Under the pieces are notes generated by a model. That model ran no database searches. It was not told where the DNA came from and saw nothing but the letters and a program-made list of their open reading frames with translations. Positions 61,629-64,000 of a stretch of DNA of 64,000 bases are shown in pieces. The position numbers and the translations under genes were made by a program. The stretch comes from Paractinoplanes polyasparticus (lineage in GTDB: Bacteria > Actinomycetota > Actinomycetes > Mycobacteriales > Micromonosporaceae), in NCBI RefSeq assembly GCF_019710575.1, contig NZ_JAHWFK010000059.1, positions 1-64,000 on the forward strand, in the 5' to 3' direction. Each line of letters opens with the position of its first letter. Positions within the stretch are counted from its first letter, which is position 1.

Positions 61629-62200
61629 CGACAGGCTTGCTGGGCGAGGAGGTGCTGCATCAAGCCGATGAGCACGCCGGTGGCGGACCGTTGATCGCGC
61701 GCGTCGCAGAGCACGATGGGCGTGTCCGGTTTCAGGTCGAGAGCACTGCGTACGTCGTCCGGCTCGTACCGGCACGTCGTGTCGAACTCGTTGACCGCGA
61801 CCAGAAAGCCGATGCCCCGCGACTCGAAGAAATCGACCGCCGGGAAGCAGTCCTCCAACCGGCGGGTGTCGGCCAGCACGACCGCGCCCATCGCGCCGCT
61901 GGACAACTCGTCCCACATGAACCAGAAGCGTTCCTGCCCGGGCGTGCCGAACAGGTAGAGCACGTGTTGCTGGCTGATCGTGATGCGGCCGAAATCCATC
62001 GCGACCGTGGTCGTTGACTTGCCCTCGACACCGGTGAGCCGGTCCGTGCCCACGCTCGCGGTGGTGAGCAGTTCCTCGGTGTGCAGCGGCTCGATCTCGC
62101 TGACCGCGCCGACGAACGTCGTCTTGCCCACGCCGAAGCCGCCCGCGATCAGCAGCTTGAGCGCGGACGGGAACCCGTCAGATCCGTCGTTCAAGGGCAT
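61625..62200 (-). CDS. Conservon GTPase (CvnD-like)
   Basis: 191 aa small GTP/ATP-binding protein of the Ras/MglA-like group. G1 P-loop IAGGFGVGKTTFVGAVSE, G3-like YLFGTPGQERFWFMW, G4-like AVNEFDT. In Streptomyces conservons this protein works with a sensor kinase-like protein at the membrane in a G-protein-like switch affecting development and secondary metabolism. It overlaps DUF742 by 23 bp upstream and the GAF gene by 4 bp downstream. Confidence 0.93.
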   Translation of the reverse strand: MPLNDGSDGFPSALKLLIAGGFGVGKTTFVGAVSEIEPLHTEELLTTASVGTDRLTGVEGKSTTTVAMDFGRITISQQHVLYLFGTPGQERFWFMWDELSSGAMGAVVLADTRRLEDCFPAVDFFESRGIGFLVAVNEFDTTCRYEPDDVRSALDLKPDTPIVLCDARDQRSATGVLIGLMQHLLAQQACR

Positions 62201-62552
62201 CGAGGATGGCCTCCAATACCGTCAAGTTGGTGGAATCAGCCATCGGGTCGGGGGCGCGGGTGTCCACCACTCCCCAATCCACCAGGTCGGAAAGCAGGAT
62301 CTTGGTGACGACGGCGGGCAGCCTCAGCCGCGCTGCGACCTCGGCGACCGTGGTGAAGCTGTCGCAGAGCCCGAGTGCCTGGGCGTGCTCCGGTCCGAGC
62401 TGACCCTGGGGGCGGCGGCCGGTGGCGATCACCATCGACAGCAGTTCCATCCGGGTGGTCGGTTCGGTCCTGCCGTTGCTCACTGTGTACGGCCGGATGA
62501 GGCGTCCCGCGGCGTCGTCGAACCAGTGCTCATCGGTGTCCAGCACGCTCAC
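62178..62552 (-). CDS. DUF742 conservon protein (CvnC-like)
   Basis: 124 aa, typical for the family: RLIRPYTVSNGRTEPT at the start, a winged-helix-like centre (VAEVAARLRLPAVVTKILLS, DLVDWGVVDTRAP), and the conserved ending LEAILDALERRI. Its role in the conservon is not settled, but it interacts with the other members. GTG 62552 overlaps the roadblock stop codon (GTGA). Confidence 0.93.
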   Translation of the reverse strand: MSVLDTDEHWFDDAAGRLIRPYTVSNGRTEPTTRMELLSMVIATGRRPQGQLGPEHAQALGLCDSFTTVAEVAARLRLPAVVTKILLSDLVDWGVVDTRAPDPMADSTNLTVLEAILDALERRI

Positions 62553-63025
62553 CGTCCGCGCACGTCCAGGAACTCGGGTTCATGCCGGGCCGGTGTGGAC
62601 AGGTACGGCCGCACGCTCTTGACCATTTGCGCCATCTCGTAGCCCAGCACGCCCGGGTCGGCCGCCTTCCCCGCCACCACCGCGAGCACCGCCCCGGAGC
62701 CGGCCGCCGAGACGAACAGCAGCGAGTCCTCCAGCTCAGCCACCACCTGCCGGACGCGGTCGCTGCCCCCGAACCGGGTACCGGCGCTACGGGCCAGCGA
62801 GAACAGCCCCGAGGCGACCGCGGCCAAGTGGTCGGCACCGTCGTCGTCGAGCCCGTGGGCGGCCTTGCGCAGCCCGTCGGACGACAGAAGCAACGCGCTC
62901 CTGGTATCCGGAACGCGGTCGATCAGGCCCGACAACAACCAGACCAGGTCCTGAGACGTACGTGCGGAATCGGTGCGCGACATGAGAGCCGGGCCTTTCT
63001 GGGATCGGAGCCACTGGTCAGCCAT
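62549..63025 (-). CDS. Roadblock/LC7 conservon protein (CvnB-like)
   Basis: 158 aa. Roadblock fold: LVWLLSGLIDRVPDTRSALL, LSSDGLRKAAHGLDDDGADH, LAAVASGLFSLARSAG. Family members regulate Ras-like GTPases such as the one encoded downstream. ATG 63025 is used because it overlaps the kinase stop by 8 bp, implying coupling; ATG 62983 is an in-frame alternative closer to the usual family start. Confidence 0.92.
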   Translation of the reverse strand: MADQWLRSQKGPALMSRTDSARTSQDLVWLLSGLIDRVPDTRSALLLSSDGLRKAAHGLDDDGADHLAAVASGLFSLARSAGTRFGGSDRVRQVVAELEDSLLFVSAAGSGAVLAVVAGKAADPGVLGYEMAQMVKSVRPYLSTPARHEPEFLDVRGR

Positions 63026-64000
63026 GACTGTCGGGGCGGGGTGGATCCGCCTCGCCCTGCGAGACGCCGCTCATGAACGACGCCATCAGGCCCGGTTGGT
63101 GTTCACCGGCCGGTTCCGCCGTCGCGTGGGACGGGCCGAGCTGCAGTTGCGGGGCCATGTGGGTCTGCCGGCGGCGGCGCGGCAGCGGGGGCCGCGACGG
63201 TGTGGCCGGCGCCGGCTGCTGCGCAACGGTCGCGACGGCGGTCGGCCGGGCCTCGACGTGGCTGCGGCCCGTGTGCGGCAGCGACACGGCGTCCGGAGGG
63301 ACCTGAGCCGTCGTGACGGTCGGACGGTCGGACTGACCGAGCGGCCGGGGCTGAACAGGAAGCGGTTCCCGCACCGGGATCCGCTGCTGGAGCGGAACCC
63401 GTCGCTCGAGTGGGGGCCGCTCCGCCGGTTCCTGCAGCTGTGGTGCCGGCGGCGCGGATTCGATCGCCGAAGCCATCAGCACGGGCGGCAGAATGATCAC
63501 GGCTTGGATGCCGCCGTAGATGTTGCTCTGCAGCTGCACGACGATCCCGTGCTGCCGGGCGATCATCGAGACCACGTAGAGCCCGATCCGCCCGTCCCGC
63601 AGCAGGTCGTCGAGGTTGGTGTCGTCGGGGTTGACCAGCAGCTGGTTGACCCGGTCGAGATCGGCGCGCTGCATGCCGAGCCCGCGGTCCTCGACCTCGA
63701 TCGCCATCCCGGAGGCGACCTGCTGCGCACGGAGCAGCACCTGGGTGTGCGGCGGCGCGAACATCGTCGCGTTCTCGATCAGTTCGGCGATCAGGTGGAT
63801 GACGCTGGCAACGGCGTGCCCGGGCAGCGTGCCGTCGATGGGCGGCACCAGCTTGACCCGCGAGTAGTGCTCGACCTCGGCGATCGCCGAGCGCAGCACC
63901 TCGGTCAGCGCGACCGGCCGGCTCCACTGCCGGCGCGACACCGACCCGCCGAGCACCGCCAGGTTTTCCGCGTGCCGCCTGATCCGGGTGGCCAGATGGT
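63018..64000 (-). CDS. Conservon sensor histidine kinase-like protein (CvnA-like), partial
   Basis: The last ~327 codons are in the window; the start lies beyond 64000. The ATPase domain is visible with the N box (HLIAELIENATMFAPPHT), G1 (IEVEDRGLGMQ) and G2-like GLYVVSMIARQHGI. A Pro/Arg-rich tail of about 150 residues follows. The visible part matches nitrate-sensor-like kinases that head conservon operons (kinase, roadblock, DUF742, GTPase). Any extracellular sensor and membrane helices would be outside the window. Confidence 0.9.
   Translation of the reverse strand, partial: HLATRIRRHAENLAVLGGSVSRRQWSRPVALTEVLRSAIAEVEHYSRVKLVPPIDGTLPGHAVASVIHLIAELIENATMFAPPHTQVLLRAQQVASGMAIEVEDRGLGMQRADLDRVNQLLVNPDDTNLDDLLRDGRIGLYVVSMIARQHGIVVQLQSNIYGGIQAVIILPPVLMASAIESAPPAPQLQEPAERPPLERRVPLQQRIPVREPLPVQPRPLGQSDRPTVTTAQVPPDAVSLPHTGRSHVEARPTAVATVAQQPAPATPSRPPLPRRRRQTHMAPQLQLGPSHATAEPAGEHQPGLMASFMSGVSQGEADPPRPDSHG

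Noticed and set aside
1..64000. tRNA, rRNA, CRISPR arrays, insertion sequences, phage integrase or attachment sites
   Set aside because: I looked for these and found no cloverleaf, spacer array, transposase or integrase that I could support, although the TIR/helicase region has features of transferred DNA.

Overview
The window comes from a high-GC actinomycete. GC is very high, third codon positions are strongly G/C, and GTG and TTG starts are common. It carries actinomycete signature genes: SARP/AfsR-type regulators, a conservon-type operon (histidine kinase, roadblock, DUF742, GTPase), a Ddn-like DUF385 protein, a CebR-type operator and a fused SecDF. Secreted GH10 and GH62 enzymes with ricin-type lectin modules fit a soil or litter-degrading member of the Micromonosporaceae (Actinoplanes-like). 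The genus is inference only. No tRNA, rRNA, CRISPR array or insertion sequence was recognised.

Layout. 1-2153: hemicellulose degradation (end of a GH10 xylanase, then a GH62 arabinofuranosidase). 2232-7011: an ECF sigma factor, an aldo/keto reductase, and a GGDEF-EAL protein translationally coupled to a lipoprotein solute-binding protein. 7194-17800: a patchy region of intact genes among broken ones (a frameshifted SDR, flavoprotein fragments, a deleted metallo-beta-lactamase-fold gene, an alpha/beta-hydrolase tail). At its centre a SARP regulator lies between two genes that each carry three 11-bp direct repeats starting exactly 51 bp before the start codon. 17816-25682: GNAT, cupin, a giant LuxR regulator, an AfsR-like regulator and a second ECF sigma factor.

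26193-34891: a small NRPS locus. It holds a bimodular A-T-C-A-T-T*-TE synthetase whose last carrier-like domain lacks its serine, an MbtH-like protein, a sulfotransferase and a convergent ABC exporter; the likely product is a short, possibly sulfated peptide. 35120-39653: a secreted PQQ-type sugar dehydrogenase behind a CebR-like operator, a small exported protein, SecDF and a small protein with repeated C/H motifs. 39879-50666: a Wzx/Wzy-type exopolysaccharide locus with sugar 4,6-dehydratase, aminotransferase, GNAT and phosphoglycosyl transferase. Together these resemble a bacillosamine-type priming pathway. It also has Wzy, Wzx, a GT4, a FemAB-like protein and a Wzz/BY-kinase-like protein with an altered Walker A motif.

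50632-58511: the most unusual block, a probable defence locus. A DUF4011-helicase-Vsr-like protein diverges from a DUF385 gene followed by two overlapping TIR genes. The second TIR gene encodes one chain with TIR, TPR-like, cyclic-nucleotide-binding and CRP-type HTH domains. Its TIR lacks the catalytic glutamate, while the first, smaller TIR protein keeps it. I regard this pair as the best candidate for an undescribed nucleotide-sensing, NADase-type system. 58594-64000: a SnoaL-like protein, an acyl-CoA dehydrogenase, and a conservon operon extended by a GAF protein and running off the window end.
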